Shown here piece after piece: positions 46,104 through 54,585 of a stretch of 64,000 bases of DNA (position 1 is its first letter; every line of letters begins with the position of its first letter). Below the pieces are notes generated by a model. It did no database searches. It was not told where the DNA came from and worked only from the letters and a program-made list of their open reading frames with translations. The translations under genes were made by a program, and so were the position numbers. Origin of the DNA: JAAOIF01 sp965217125 (lineage in GTDB: Bacteria > Pseudomonadota > Gammaproteobacteria > PS1 > Pseudothioglobaceae); the NCBI GenBank assembly GCA_965217125.1, contig OZ244244.1:1364001-1428000 (forward strand), in the 5' to 3' direction.

Positions 46104-47282
46104 ATGAAAATAGAATCATTAAAAATAAAAAACTTTAAGGCCTTTAAAAATGCTGAAATGAGAGATATTCCAAGATTTTGTGTAATTGTTGGTGCGAATG
46201 GCTCTGGGAAAACAACTTTATTCAATGTGTTTGGTTTTTTAAAAGATGCATTAACTACTGACGTCAATACTGCTTTTAATAAACGAGGCGGCTTTAATGA
46301 AGTTATCAGCCGTAATTGCGAAGCTAATATTGAATTTGAAATAAAATTTAAGGCAAAAAATACTTATAAAAATAATCCGATTATCACTTATTTATTAAAC
46401 ATCTCTGAAAAAAATGGCAAAGCAATTGTTGATAGGGAAATTTTAAAATATCGTCGTGGTGCAAAAGGACAGCCATGGGAATTTTTAAATTTTAGCGAAG
46501 GTAGGGGCAAGGCGGTTATTAACGAACAAATGCTTGACTCTACAGAAGAACAAGATTTACAACGAGAAGAGCAATCTTTAAAATCCCCTGATATTTTAGC
46601 CATTAAAGGTTTGGCACAATTTGAAAAATTTCCAGCTGTGATTGCGCTAAGCGAGTTAATTGATAATTGGCATGTATCAGATATTCATGTTAATGAAGCT
46701 CGCAATATTCAACAAACAGACAAAGGTGAACATTTATCCACTTTAGGTGAAAATTTATCTAATGTCATAGACTATTTACACAACAATCACAGAAAAACAT
46801 TGGACAAAATTATCAATATTCTGAAACAAAGAATCAAAGGCATTGAAAATGTAGAAGCGCAAACCATTGTTGAAACAGGGCAAGTTTTACTTAAGATTCA
46901 AGATGAATCGTTTGATGAGCCATTTTTAGTGCGATATATTTCCGATGGCACAATAAAAATGCTGGCTTATTTAGTGTTACTTTATGACCCAAAACCTTAT
47001 CCACTATTATGTGTTGAAGAGCCTGAAAATCAATTGTATCCACATTTATTGACGGAATTAGCTGAGGAATTTAGAGCTTATGCTGACCGTGGAGAACAAG
47101 TGTTTGTTTCCACACATTCGCCTGATTTTCTCAATGCGGTGCAAGTTGATGAAGTGTTTTTATTGGTTAAAGAAGGCGGTTACACAACCATTAGGCGCAT
47201 TTCAGAGAATCAACAAATTACAGCTTATATGGAAGCAGGTGATAAAATGGGCTACTTGTGGAAGCAAGGTTTTTTTAAATAA
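46104..47282 (+). CDS. AAA (OLD/RecF-like) ATPase of a two-gene module
   Basis: 392 residues. It begins MKIESLKIKNFKAFKNAEM, then Walker A GANGSGKTTLFNVF (about 31-44), a signature-like YISDGTIKMLAYLVL (about 277-291), Walker B LCVEEPENQLYPHLL (about 303-317), and an H-loop STHSPDFLNAV (about 339-349). These are ABC-type ATPase features of AAA_21 proteins. The stop overlaps the next gene's ATG (TAATG), so both products are made together. ATPase plus Toprim-like partner pairs are common in anti-phage systems (OLD, PARIS), but a specific named system cannot be assigned. Confidence 0.88.
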   Translation: MKIESLKIKNFKAFKNAEMRDIPRFCVIVGANGSGKTTLFNVFGFLKDALTTDVNTAFNKRGGFNEVISRNCEANIEFEIKFKAKNTYKNNPIITYLLNISEKNGKAIVDREILKYRRGAKGQPWEFLNFSEGRGKAVINEQMLDSTEEQDLQREEQSLKSPDILAIKGLAQFEKFPAVIALSELIDNWHVSDIHVNEARNIQQTDKGEHLSTLGENLSNVIDYLHNNHRKTLDKIINILKQRIKGIENVEAQTIVETGQVLLKIQDESFDEPFLVRYISDGTIKMLAYLVLLYDPKPYPLLCVEEPENQLYPHLLTELAEEFRAYADRGEQVFVSTHSPDFLNAVQVDEVFLLVKEGGYTTIRRISENQQITAYMEAGDKMGYLWKQGFFK

Positions 47283-47842
47283 TGACAACCTTAGTTTGCT
47301 TGCTTGAAGAACAATCTGCAAAAGTTATGCTTGATATTATTTTGCCGAAAATTCTACCTGAAAACATAACCACTCAATATATACCTTTTGAAGGTAAACA
47401 AGATTTAGAAAAGAATATTAAGATAAAACTCCAGCATTGGCAAACACCTGATACAAAATTCTTAATTATGCGTGACCAAGATTCTGGTAATTGCAAGGAA
47501 ATAAAGCAACAATTATTACAAAAAATAATCAACAGCGGTAAAAAAGATGTGTCAATAGTGAGAATTGCCTGCCACGAATTAGAAAGTTTTTATTTGGGCG
47601 ATTTAGAAGCTGTTAAACTTGGGCTAAAACTTAATAATACTCCCTCTCAAAATAACAGTAAATATCGTAATCCTGATAATTTAGCAAATGCCAAACAAGA
47701 GTTGCGGAGAATTACCCAGCAACAATATCAAACTGTATCAGGTTCGAGGGCTATCGCACCTTTTTTAAAGTTAGATGGCACAAATAAATCAAGTAGTTTT
47801 GGATTTTTATTATCAGGCATTGGTCAATTATGCGCTACTTAA
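47282..47842 (+). CDS. DUF4276 (Toprim-like) partner of the ATPase
   Basis: 186 residues. VCLLEEQSAKVMLDIILPK (about 5-23) has the acidic strand-helix start, MRDQDSGNC (about 63-71) the DxD pair, and CHELESFYLGD (about 97-107) the third conserved patch typical of DUF4276, a family with a Toprim-like metal-binding core. It is probably the nuclease or effector controlled by the upstream ATPase. The 3' end overlaps cysM by 13 nt, showing that the module is spliced tightly between thrC and cysM. The assignment rests on motif order and pairing. Confidence 0.75.
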   Translation: MTTLVCLLEEQSAKVMLDIILPKILPENITTQYIPFEGKQDLEKNIKIKLQHWQTPDTKFLIMRDQDSGNCKEIKQQLLQKIINSGKKDVSIVRIACHELESFYLGDLEAVKLGLKLNNTPSQNNSKYRNPDNLANAKQELRRITQQQYQTVSGSRAIAPFLKLDGTNKSSSFGFLLSGIGQLCAT

Positions 47843-48723
47843 ACATCGAAAACACCATCGGCAACACGCCTTTAGTAGCATTACGCAGGCTCAATCCTAA
47901 CCCCAGCAATACAATTTTATTAAAACTTGAGGGCAATAACCCAGCTGGTTCGGTGAAAGATAGAGCGGCTTTTAATATGATTACCCAAGCTGAAAAATGC
48001 GGTGAAATTCAAACGAGCGATACTTTAATCGAGGCTACCAGTGGCAATACTGGCATTGCGCTGGCTATGGTAGCGGCGGTTAAGGGCTATAAAATGATTT
48101 TGATTATGCCCGATAACCTTTCACAGGAGCGCCGCGATGCCATGGCCGCATACGGTGCTGAACTGATTTTAGTAACTGAAGATGAGGGCATGGAAGGCGC
48201 GCGCGATTTGGCTGAAAAAATGGAAAAAGATGGCAAGGGCAAGCAATTAAACCAATTTGCCAATAAATACAACCCAGCAGCCCATATAAACACAACGGCG
48301 ATAGAAATTTGGCAAGATACAAATGGCGAAATCACCCATTTTGTTTCTGCTATGGGGACAACTGGGACAATTATGGGCGTATCTAGCGCACTCAAAGCAA
48401 AAAATAAGCAAATTCAAATCATCGGTGTGCAGCCTGAGGACGGCGCAAAAATCGCCGGCATTCGCCGCTGGCCAACTGCGTATTTGCCAAAGATATTTGA
48501 CAGATCTAAAGTAGATATAATTATGGATGTTACGCAAAAATCCGCTGAACAAACCGCGCGTGATTTGGCACAAAAAGAGGGGATTTTTGCAGGCGTTTCC
48601 AGCGGTGGCGCACTATCAGTGGCAATCGAATTATCAAAAACAATCAACAATGCCACCATTGTTAGCATTATTTGCGACCGTGGCGACCGTTACCTTTCCA
48701 CAGGCTTATTTAAAAAAAATTAA
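47830..48723 (+). CDS. cysM: Cysteine synthase B
   Basis: 297 residues. It starts MRYLNIENTIGNTPLVALRR, with the PLP Lys in NPAGSVKDRAAF (about 37-48), TSGNTGIAL (about 69-77), and a C-terminal SGGALSVAIELS. Among O-acetylserine sulfhydrylases the NPAGSVKDR form and the length fit CysM, which can use thiosulfate. That suits a sulfur-oxidising organism, though the substrate is not proven by sequence. Its start lies within the DUF4276 gene. Confidence 0.93.
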   Translation: MRYLNIENTIGNTPLVALRRLNPNPSNTILLKLEGNNPAGSVKDRAAFNMITQAEKCGEIQTSDTLIEATSGNTGIALAMVAAVKGYKMILIMPDNLSQERRDAMAAYGAELILVTEDEGMEGARDLAEKMEKDGKGKQLNQFANKYNPAAHINTTAIEIWQDTNGEITHFVSAMGTTGTIMGVSSALKAKNKQIQIIGVQPEDGAKIAGIRRWPTAYLPKIFDRSKVDIIMDVTQKSAEQTARDLAQKEGIFAGVSSGGALSVAIELSKTINNATIVSIICDRGDRYLSTGLFKKN

Positions 48724-48753
48724 CTTATAGGTTAATTATGAAAAGGTAGGAAA

Positions 48754-49023
48754 AAGTTACTTTATATTTTTTTAATAATCAATAAAGGAAAGCCGCCAAA
48801 AAGCGTCTATGAGATAGAAAGTTATGACAATAGTATTAAAAATGTAACTGCGATTAAATTTAAAGGAAGAGGTTTTAACAATGCGCGAATTTATTGCAAA
48901 GATTACGATAAAAACAAACCAAGAATTATTGTATTATCTGAACTATTGAAAAGCAAAAAACAAAATAATCTTACACCCAAAGAAAAGAATTTAATAAAAA
49001 AGGTAAATGACTATGACTACTAA
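48754..49023 (+). pseudogene. RelE/HigB-like toxin remnant without a start codon
   Basis: A frame open from 48742 to a TAA at 49021-49023 encodes NKGKPPKSVYEIESYDNS, KFKGRGFNNARIYCKD and KPRIIVLSELLKSKKQN: a small basic protein of RelE/HigB-toxin character. No ATG, GTG or TTG is available before the conserved part. An AAG codon at 48754 lies where the start should be, after AGGTAGG, and a T7 tract at about 48767-48773 is another possible damage site. The stop overlaps the downstream antitoxin ATG (49013). It is probably inactive unless a rare ATT/ATA start is used. The toxin family call is tentative. Confidence 0.5.
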
Positions 49024-49433
49024 ATACACCAACCAAGAGGTGGTTGATTTTTTTCGATGATATTTTTAATCCAACCGGCGAGGACTTAATTGATGCTAAA
49101 GCTTATAATCTTATGAGTCAGTATTTAACTCAAATAGAACAAGCGCTAGAGAGTCAATCAATGACACAAAAACAGTTGGCGGATAAAATTGGCACATCTG
49201 CCAGTTATATATCTCAGTTTTTTAATCTTAATAAGTTAATTAATTTAAAAACATTGGCAAAAATAGAATTGGCATTGGATATTAACTTTGAATTGAAACA
49301 AACTGCCATTGATAGCGCACAAAATAAAAAAAATATCATTCCAATCACAGAAAACTGTGTCATTAATAATGCAAATTTTTCTGTTATAGATATGCACACT
49401 TCTGTTGATAATTACAAATTACATGCAGCATAA
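49013..49433 (+). pseudogene. HTH (Xre/HigA-like) antitoxin with T7 frameshift
   Basis: ATG at 49013 encodes MTTKYTNQEVVDFFR then TGA (49060). With one T fewer in the T7 tract (49048-49054) the frame would continue DDIFNPTGEDLIDAKAYN and through an Xre helix-turn-helix (MTQKQLADKIGTSASYISQF) to the TAA at 49433. Downstream of the shift an ORF can begin at TTG 49044, but its Shine-Dalgarno spacing is poor. The intact product would be about 140 residues. Slippage at the T-tract could restore some full-length protein. A sequencing error is possible. Confidence 0.65.
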
Positions 49434-49436
49434 AAT

Positions 49437-49889
49437 ATGAAAATACAAAATTCACCTTTGCAATGTCAAACAAGCTTTTTAAACTCGCTGTCAATTAAAC
49501 AATTCATTCCTAAACAGAGTATTAAAAAGCTTTTTTCAATGTCTGATTATGCAACTGATTTAAGTTTTGATATTTTAGAAGACGCTAATAAAGTAAACGA
49601 ATTTATAGTTCGTATTGCAATAGATATTAACAATAAAGGCAAAAAAATGCCCGGTTATGTTATTTCATTAAAAGCAGACTATCTATTTCAAATAACAGAT
49701 GATAATTTGGATGAATCTGCTATTAATAATTTAAAAACCTTCTCAGCAATCTCAATTTCTATAGCTAAACTACGAAGTGATTTAGAACGAATCACACAAC
49801 CATATCAATTTGGTGCATACAGTCTGCCTTCTATTGATATGCAAGATTTGTTTGCAAAAAAACAAGCGTTAATCAATCTTCAAGAGTAA
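49437..49889 (+). CDS. SecB-like chaperone of a TAC-type toxin-antitoxin locus
   Basis: 150 residues, intact, 3 nt after the antitoxin. Pattern: N-terminal beta strand, LSFDILEDANKVNEFIVRIA, a Tyr-Val-Ile-Ser strand with an ADYLFQI extension, two helices, and the end QFGAYSLPSIDMQDLFAKKQ. This parallels SecB (long four-stranded sheet, last helices, then LxxxNFDALF at the C-terminus). SecB-like chaperones encoded after HigBA-type pairs protect the antitoxin in toxin-antitoxin-chaperone systems. Weak sequence identity, so the call rests on pattern and position. Confidence 0.55.
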   Translation: MKIQNSPLQCQTSFLNSLSIKQFIPKQSIKKLFSMSDYATDLSFDILEDANKVNEFIVRIAIDINNKGKKMPGYVISLKADYLFQITDDNLDESAINNLKTFSAISISIAKLRSDLERITQPYQFGAYSLPSIDMQDLFAKKQALINLQE

Positions 49890-49892
49890 TAA

Positions 49893-49931
49893 AAAAGCCT
49901 CTTTTATAAGCCGTCAAATGAAGGCAAGTTT
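49893..49931. terminator. weak bidirectional terminator between convergent units
   Basis: An A-run, GCCT/AGGC stem with a long loop, then T8, between the SecB-like gene and batD. Both flanks can serve as U-tracts on their own strand. The stem is short and imperfect. Confidence 0.4.
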
Positions 49932-49934
49932 TTT

Positions 49935-51527
49935 TTAAGAAGGGTATAAGTTTGGCAACACTTGCTTGTGTTTTTTAAGGGGTTGTTGGTTGATGGCGGT
50001 GGTAAATACTTGATGGAATTTTTTGCCATCCCAGTGCTTGTTAGATTTGTATAAAGTTTGCTGCAAAATTAATACTTGGGCTGCAAAATCATCGCCTAAT
50101 TGCTGGGCAAAAAGATTGGTGTCTAATAGTCCATATTGCTGAAAAACCCAAGCATCGAGGGCGCGTTTTGTTGCTTTTATGTCATTTTTTTGGGCATATT
50201 TATTAATCATTTTTAACTGATTAACATCAGTTGTTTTTGCAGTTTTGCTGGTTTTTTTAGTTTTCAATGGTCGATAAAACCATCCAAGCAACAAAGTTAA
50301 TAACCATAATGCAAGCATAAAAAATGCGGTAAATTTCCAATAATTATCCTCAATTATTACTGTTTTTTCTAATGGTGCAACAAACTCAATATCGTTGTCT
50401 TCAAGCTTTGACAAAACCAGTTTTTTTGGCTTAACAGAGGGCGCACTCACGGTTATTTTGGTGGCAGGAATGCGTGCTATTTTGGTTTTATTTTCGTTGG
50501 TGTCAAACCAAGTAAGGCTCATTGCTGGCATGGATTGTTCGCCAGATTTGTTGGCAATAAACAAGATATTTTGCTCAACAGTGCTGAGGATATTTGTGCT
50601 GGTCAATTTTTCAGTGCTTGAGCTTTGGTCTGCATATTGCTCAAATAATGTATTATTAACCAAATCAAGCGCCGGCACTTGCTCGGCACTTTGGGCGCTG
50701 ACTTTGATTAAAAATTTCCTGATAATTGGCTCACCAGCAATAATTTTTTGCTTTTTATCAAGTGGCTCCTCAGACAGCTCAACATTACTGGCTGGCAGCC
50801 AATAAACGCCTGATGGGTAATTTTTATCACTCGGCAATATATTCAAATTTATTGATTTGGTGAACAGTAGGATATTCTTCCTATTCACATTCACATTTAT
50901 CCTAATGCCGGGAATGCTGAGTTTGCCAATTTTTTGCGGATAAAGGGCAAAATTAAAATCTTTTCTCCATAGTTTTTTGCCTTTGAAAGTAACCTTTTTA
51001 TTGACGGAATCTGATATTTTTTTAACCAGAGTATCTGCTATCTTCGGGGTGAAATTGATGTTGATATTTTGAAACCGTTGGCGCGAATAAAAACTCACAG
51101 TATAAATAACCTGCTGTTGCACCAGCGGCTTAGCATTACTAATCTGACTTTTAATAAACACAATATTCTTCTCAAAACTGCGTTCATCCACCTCACTAAC
51201 TTTGATTTTAATCGCTTTAGAACGCTCCTTGCCAGCACTAAGTGACGGAATTAGTAAATCTCCAGTGCGTTTTGGCTTGAGCGTTAGCTTAAGATTAAAC
51301 ATACTTACAGCCTTGCCATTTACTAAGGTATCTGAGGTAAATTGCGAAATGACAGACACATGAAAATCTCGATTTAATGGACTAATATTAGGTTGTCGAT
51401 TATTATCAACTTTAATATTAATGCTCAGGCTCTCAATACTGCTGATTTTGGTTTTATTAGTAGTTACTTGAATACCTGCAATCGCGATATTAACAAAAAA
51501 TAGTAAAATAAATATAATTTTTACCAT
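49935..51527 (-). CDS. batD: BatD-like protein
   Basis: 530 residues: signal peptide (MVKIIFILLFFVNIAIAG), several beta-sandwich domains, a transmembrane helix (about 395-415) and a cytoplasmic C-terminal tail. Matches the BatD/oxygen-tolerance family in layout and is the last gene of the MoxR-Bat operon, overlapping the TPR gene by 7 nt. Bat proteins are thought to form a membrane complex with periplasmic VWA domains involved in stress or enzyme maturation; the exact client is not known here. Confidence 0.88.
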   Translation of the reverse strand: MVKIIFILLFFVNIAIAGIQVTTNKTKISSIESLSINIKVDNNRQPNISPLNRDFHVSVISQFTSDTLVNGKAVSMFNLKLTLKPKRTGDLLIPSLSAGKERSKAIKIKVSEVDERSFEKNIVFIKSQISNAKPLVQQQVIYTVSFYSRQRFQNININFTPKIADTLVKKISDSVNKKVTFKGKKLWRKDFNFALYPQKIGKLSIPGIRINVNVNRKNILLFTKSINLNILPSDKNYPSGVYWLPASNVELSEEPLDKKQKIIAGEPIIRKFLIKVSAQSAEQVPALDLVNNTLFEQYADQSSSTEKLTSTNILSTVEQNILFIANKSGEQSMPAMSLTWFDTNENKTKIARIPATKITVSAPSVKPKKLVLSKLEDNDIEFVAPLEKTVIIEDNYWKFTAFFMLALWLLTLLLGWFYRPLKTKKTSKTAKTTDVNQLKMINKYAQKNDIKATKRALDAWVFQQYGLLDTNLFAQQLGDDFAAQVLILQQTLYKSNKHWDGKKFHQVFTTAINQQPLKKHKQVLPNLYPS

Positions 51528-52315
51528 GATATTTGACCTTGATTATTGATGAGTTTGCTTTTATTTTTTTGGCGTAATTGTCGGTCGATTAAAAACTTTT
51601 TTTGCAAAAATTTAATTGGTTCAGTTCTTACTTTTTTAAACATTTGCTCTAAGCGTTGTTTATCTATTTGCTTTTTTTGTTGTGCATAACGCTCTTTATC
51701 ACTTTCTTTGTCGCCTTCTTTATCACTTTCTTTGTCTCCATCTTTGTCGCCCTCTTTATCCTCTTGTTTGTCTCCCTCTTTGTCGCCTTCTTTGTCACCT
51801 TCTTCGCCTTCTTTGCCTTCCTTATCTCCCTCTTTGTCGCCTTCTTCTTCGCCCTCTTCTTCGCCTTGTTTATCCTCTTCTTTATCGCCCTCTTTGTCTC
51901 CCTGTTTGTCGCCTTGTTGCTGTTTTTGTTGCTGTTTTTGTTGTTTTAACAATTTTTCCGTAATGGATAAATTATGCAAAACATCGGCATAATCAGCACT
52001 GTTTTTATCCACTTTTTGATAAGCTTCAATCGCTTCGGCGTATTTTTGCTGTTGTGCTAAGGCATTGCCATAATTATAATGATACTCTAAATCATTAAAA
52101 ATATCCGCGGCTCTATCAAACTCGCCCGCCTTATACAAGGCATTAGCCCGCCAGGTTTTATCTTCAAATAAATCAGCAGATTGTTGATAATTGCCTTTGT
52201 CATATTGGGCTTTAGCAATTTGATCTGGGCTTTGCCAAAATGTATCTAATAGCCCTAATTGCTCGGCAAAAACCGCTTTAGAGATTAATAATAAAAATAA
52301 TAAAAGTGCTTTCAT
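51521..52315 (-). CDS. TPR protein of the Bat operon (BatC/BatE-like) with charged low-complexity region
   Basis: 264 residues. Signal peptide (MKALLLFLLLISKAVFA), TPR repeats (about 32-115; YDKGNYQQSADLFED, ALYKAGEFDRAADIF, ALAQQQKYAEAIEAYQKV), a Gln run (KQQQKQQQ), then about 80 residues made almost only of Lys, Glu, Asp and Gly in GDKEGDKE-type units, and a basic C-terminus. TPR proteins with charged tails are usual between batB and batD. The low-complexity DNA is strongly repetitive and likely to vary in length. Confidence 0.87.
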   Translation of the reverse strand: MKALLLFLLLISKAVFAEQLGLLDTFWQSPDQIAKAQYDKGNYQQSADLFEDKTWRANALYKAGEFDRAADIFNDLEYHYNYGNALAQQQKYAEAIEAYQKVDKNSADYADVLHNLSITEKLLKQQKQQQKQQQGDKQGDKEGDKEEDKQGEEEGEEEGDKEGDKEGKEGEEGDKEGDKEGDKQEDKEGDKDGDKESDKEGDKESDKERYAQQKKQIDKQRLEQMFKKVRTEPIKFLQKKFLIDRQLRQKNKSKLINNQGQISW

Positions 52316-53259
52316 TGTCTTAATCTTTGTGCAAAAAATAATAAAAATAACGGCAATAAAAGTAGTGCAATATAAGCGCCGTTATCGACCAGAACGGTGG
52401 TTTTTTTATCTTTCTTTTTAGTTTTAGCAGATAATGATGCAAGCTCATTAAAGCGCACAAAATTATCAATATTGCCCACCCCTAAATCTTGATAAAGTCC
52501 GTCTGTTGATTGTGCTAACAGCTTCAGCAGGCGTTTGTTGGTGGTGGTTTTTCGGTTTTTTCCAGCATGCTTAAATTCAACCGTTTGCGCCTTACTTATC
52601 GCAATAATTGAGATTTTTTGCCCTAATTGCTTAGCCGCTTTTAGCGCCGCTGAGCTAACATTTTGTGCATCAGTCAATAGCAAAATATCAGCCTTAGTAT
52701 CTTGTTCGGTGAGTAAAATTTTAGCATATTTAAGCGCTAAATCTAGTCGAGAACCAGCAGCCGGCAAAACATCCGTAGCAAAACCTTGTAGCAAATTCAG
52801 AGTTGGTTTATCGTCAATACTCGGTGGAGAAATCAAATAAGGCTCGGCGGCAAATGCCATTAACATCGTTTGATTTTTGTCTTGCATTAAAAATTGTTTA
52901 ATAAGCAAAATTGCACGCTCTAACCTTGACGGCACAACATCATCAGCGTTCATTGAAGGTGAGGCATCAAGTATAATCAGGGTGGTTTTTTGTTGCTCAT
53001 AAACTGGTTTATTTTGCGTAAAAAAACTAACACCGCTCAAAGCAATAATGCTTAAAACCAGCAAACTCGGCAGTAAAAAAATGTTGTAAGATTTTGCACT
53101 GAGCGGCTGCTTAGCAAGCCTTGACAATAAATGCGGCTCAATCACCTGTTGCCAATTACTAAAGGTGCTATTTTCCCGCAAAAAGAACCAGCAAAACAGC
53201 AATGCAGGGATGATTGCTAATAGCCATCTGGGGCGAATAAATTCAATATGTTCAAGCAT
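52312..53259 (-). CDS. batB: BatB-like VWA protein
   Basis: 315 residues. Two N-terminal transmembrane helices (about 13-26 and 58-78), a VWA domain with the MIDAS motif DASPS in LIILDASPSMNADD (about 95-108) and LLTDAQN, and a C-terminal helix (about 293-312). The VWA domain faces the periplasm. It overlaps batA by 1 nt and the TPR gene by 4 nt. Confidence 0.92.
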   Translation of the reverse strand: MLEHIEFIRPRWLLAIIPALLFCWFFLRENSTFSNWQQVIEPHLLSRLAKQPLSAKSYNIFLLPSLLVLSIIALSGVSFFTQNKPVYEQQKTTLIILDASPSMNADDVVPSRLERAILLIKQFLMQDKNQTMLMAFAAEPYLISPPSIDDKPTLNLLQGFATDVLPAAGSRLDLALKYAKILLTEQDTKADILLLTDAQNVSSAALKAAKQLGQKISIIAISKAQTVEFKHAGKNRKTTTNKRLLKLLAQSTDGLYQDLGVGNIDNFVRFNELASLSAKTKKKDKKTTVLVDNGAYIALLLLPLFLLFFAQRLRQ

Positions 53260-54167
53260 TATCTACACCTCAACATTAGCACAATAAGTAGCAATAAAAA
53301 CGCTGATAATGGGTATAAAAACAGTTCTTTATGCACTTTGTAGCTGATTTTTTCTTCTGCGTTTTTTTCCAAAGCATCAATTTTTTCATAAATTTGCGTC
53401 AAGGCGTTGGTATTTTCTGCACGAAAATACAATCCGCCGGTTTGATTAGCGATGTATTTAAGTGCTGGTTCACCTATTCCGCCCAGTCCAATAGTGTAGA
53501 TTTTGACATTTTGTTGTTGGGCAACTTGAGTTGCCTCTTCAACACCAACTTTACCCGCAGTATTGTCGCCATCAGTAAGTAAAATTAACGCCCTGGGTTT
53601 GCCTTGCTGTTGGCTATTTTGAAAATGTTCAACAGCGGCAATAATACTATCACCAATCGCGGTTCCATCCCCTGCCATTCTGGTTTGCACTGTGCGTAAA
53701 TAATCTTTAATAATATTTTTATCAAAGGTCAGGGGGGAATATAAATATGCACTTGAGCCAAATACTACCAAACCAATGCGGTCATTTTTACGCTGCTCAA
53801 CAAATTCAAACGCGGCTTTTTTAATACCTCCTAACCTATTATAATCACTTATTGATTTTGATAAATCAATACTGAGAATTATATCCCGACCCTTAATCGG
53901 CAATTCGACTGATTCATAAATTACTGGCTTGGCAACGGATGATAACAGCAGCAACCAAGCCAGCCAAAATAAGAGTTGGTTGGTATTCGGACGGAAACTT
54001 TTTTGTGAAAAATCTGCCAGCTGATTAAGGCTGGCAAACATAGGGAAACGAATGCCATGGATTGCTAATGAGCGTGTATTTTTAAGCCAATAAAACACTG
54101 CTGGCAATGGCAATAATAACCATAAATATACCCACTGAAATTCAAACTGAAATTCAAACACAATCAA
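53259..54167 (-). CDS. batA: BatA-like VWA protein
   Basis: 302 residues. N-terminal helices (about 12-25 and 60-77), VWA domain with MIDAS motif DLSKS in ILSIDLSKSISDYN (about 93-106) and LLTDGDNTAGK (about 196-206), and a C-terminal helix (about 283-300). Paired with batB in the same order as in other Bat operons. It overlaps the DUF4381 gene by 14 nt. Confidence 0.92.
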   Translation of the reverse strand: MIVFEFQFEFQWVYLWLLLPLPAVFYWLKNTRSLAIHGIRFPMFASLNQLADFSQKSFRPNTNQLLFWLAWLLLLSSVAKPVIYESVELPIKGRDIILSIDLSKSISDYNRLGGIKKAAFEFVEQRKNDRIGLVVFGSSAYLYSPLTFDKNIIKDYLRTVQTRMAGDGTAIGDSIIAAVEHFQNSQQQGKPRALILLTDGDNTAGKVGVEEATQVAQQQNVKIYTIGLGGIGEPALKYIANQTGGLYFRAENTNALTQIYEKIDALEKNAEEKISYKVHKELFLYPLSAFLLLLIVLMLRCR

Positions 54168-54585
54168 CCCACTTTTGACAATAATCTAACAACTGTTGTT
54201 TGTCAATATCTGTTGCTGGCTGATACATTGTGACAGAAAATAGCAATTTTAACTGCTCACTTGGCAATAATTTTTCTGCTAAAAAATCTTGCCATTGTTT
54301 TTGATTAAATGTTTTAATATTAATCTTGGGGTGGCGAAAATCAGCATAGGAACGCAAAATTAACAAACACTCAATGGCAGGATTGTGCTTATTTAAGGCA
54401 GCTTCAAGCGAGCGTTTAACGCTGTTTTTTAAGCGTTTGAGACGCCAGATTTTTATCAAAAAAACCAGCAATATTAACGCTATAATAATAGCCAACACCA
54501 GCAAAACCCACCAGCCCCAGGCTAATTGCCAAGCAATATTTTGCTCAATATGAATGTCTTTTAATTGTGCTAATAAATCCTGCAT
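54154..54585 (-). CDS. DUF4381 membrane protein
   Basis: 143 residues with one N-terminal transmembrane helix (about 24-46, WWVLLVLAIIIALILLVFLI), preceded by the QLKDIHI-type start usual for DUF4381, and a soluble helical domain after it. Always found between the DUF58 and batA genes in MoxR-Bat operons; function unknown. It overlaps both neighbours. Confidence 0.9.
   Translation of the reverse strand: MQDLLAQLKDIHIEQNIAWQLAWGWWVLLVLAIIIALILLVFLIKIWRLKRLKNSVKRSLEAALNKHNPAIECLLILRSYADFRHPKINIKTFNQKQWQDFLAEKLLPSEQLKLLFSVTMYQPATDIDKQQLLDYCQKWVDCV

Noticed and set aside
48738..48749. ATG at 48738 as the toxin start
   Set aside because: It reads three codons then TAG, in a different frame from the conserved toxin sequence.
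51656..51992. Three overlapping plus-strand frames rich in Phe/Leu or Ser/Pro opposite the Bat TPR gene
   Set aside because: All three frames stay open only because of the low-complexity Lys/Glu/Asp/Gly repeat on the other strand.
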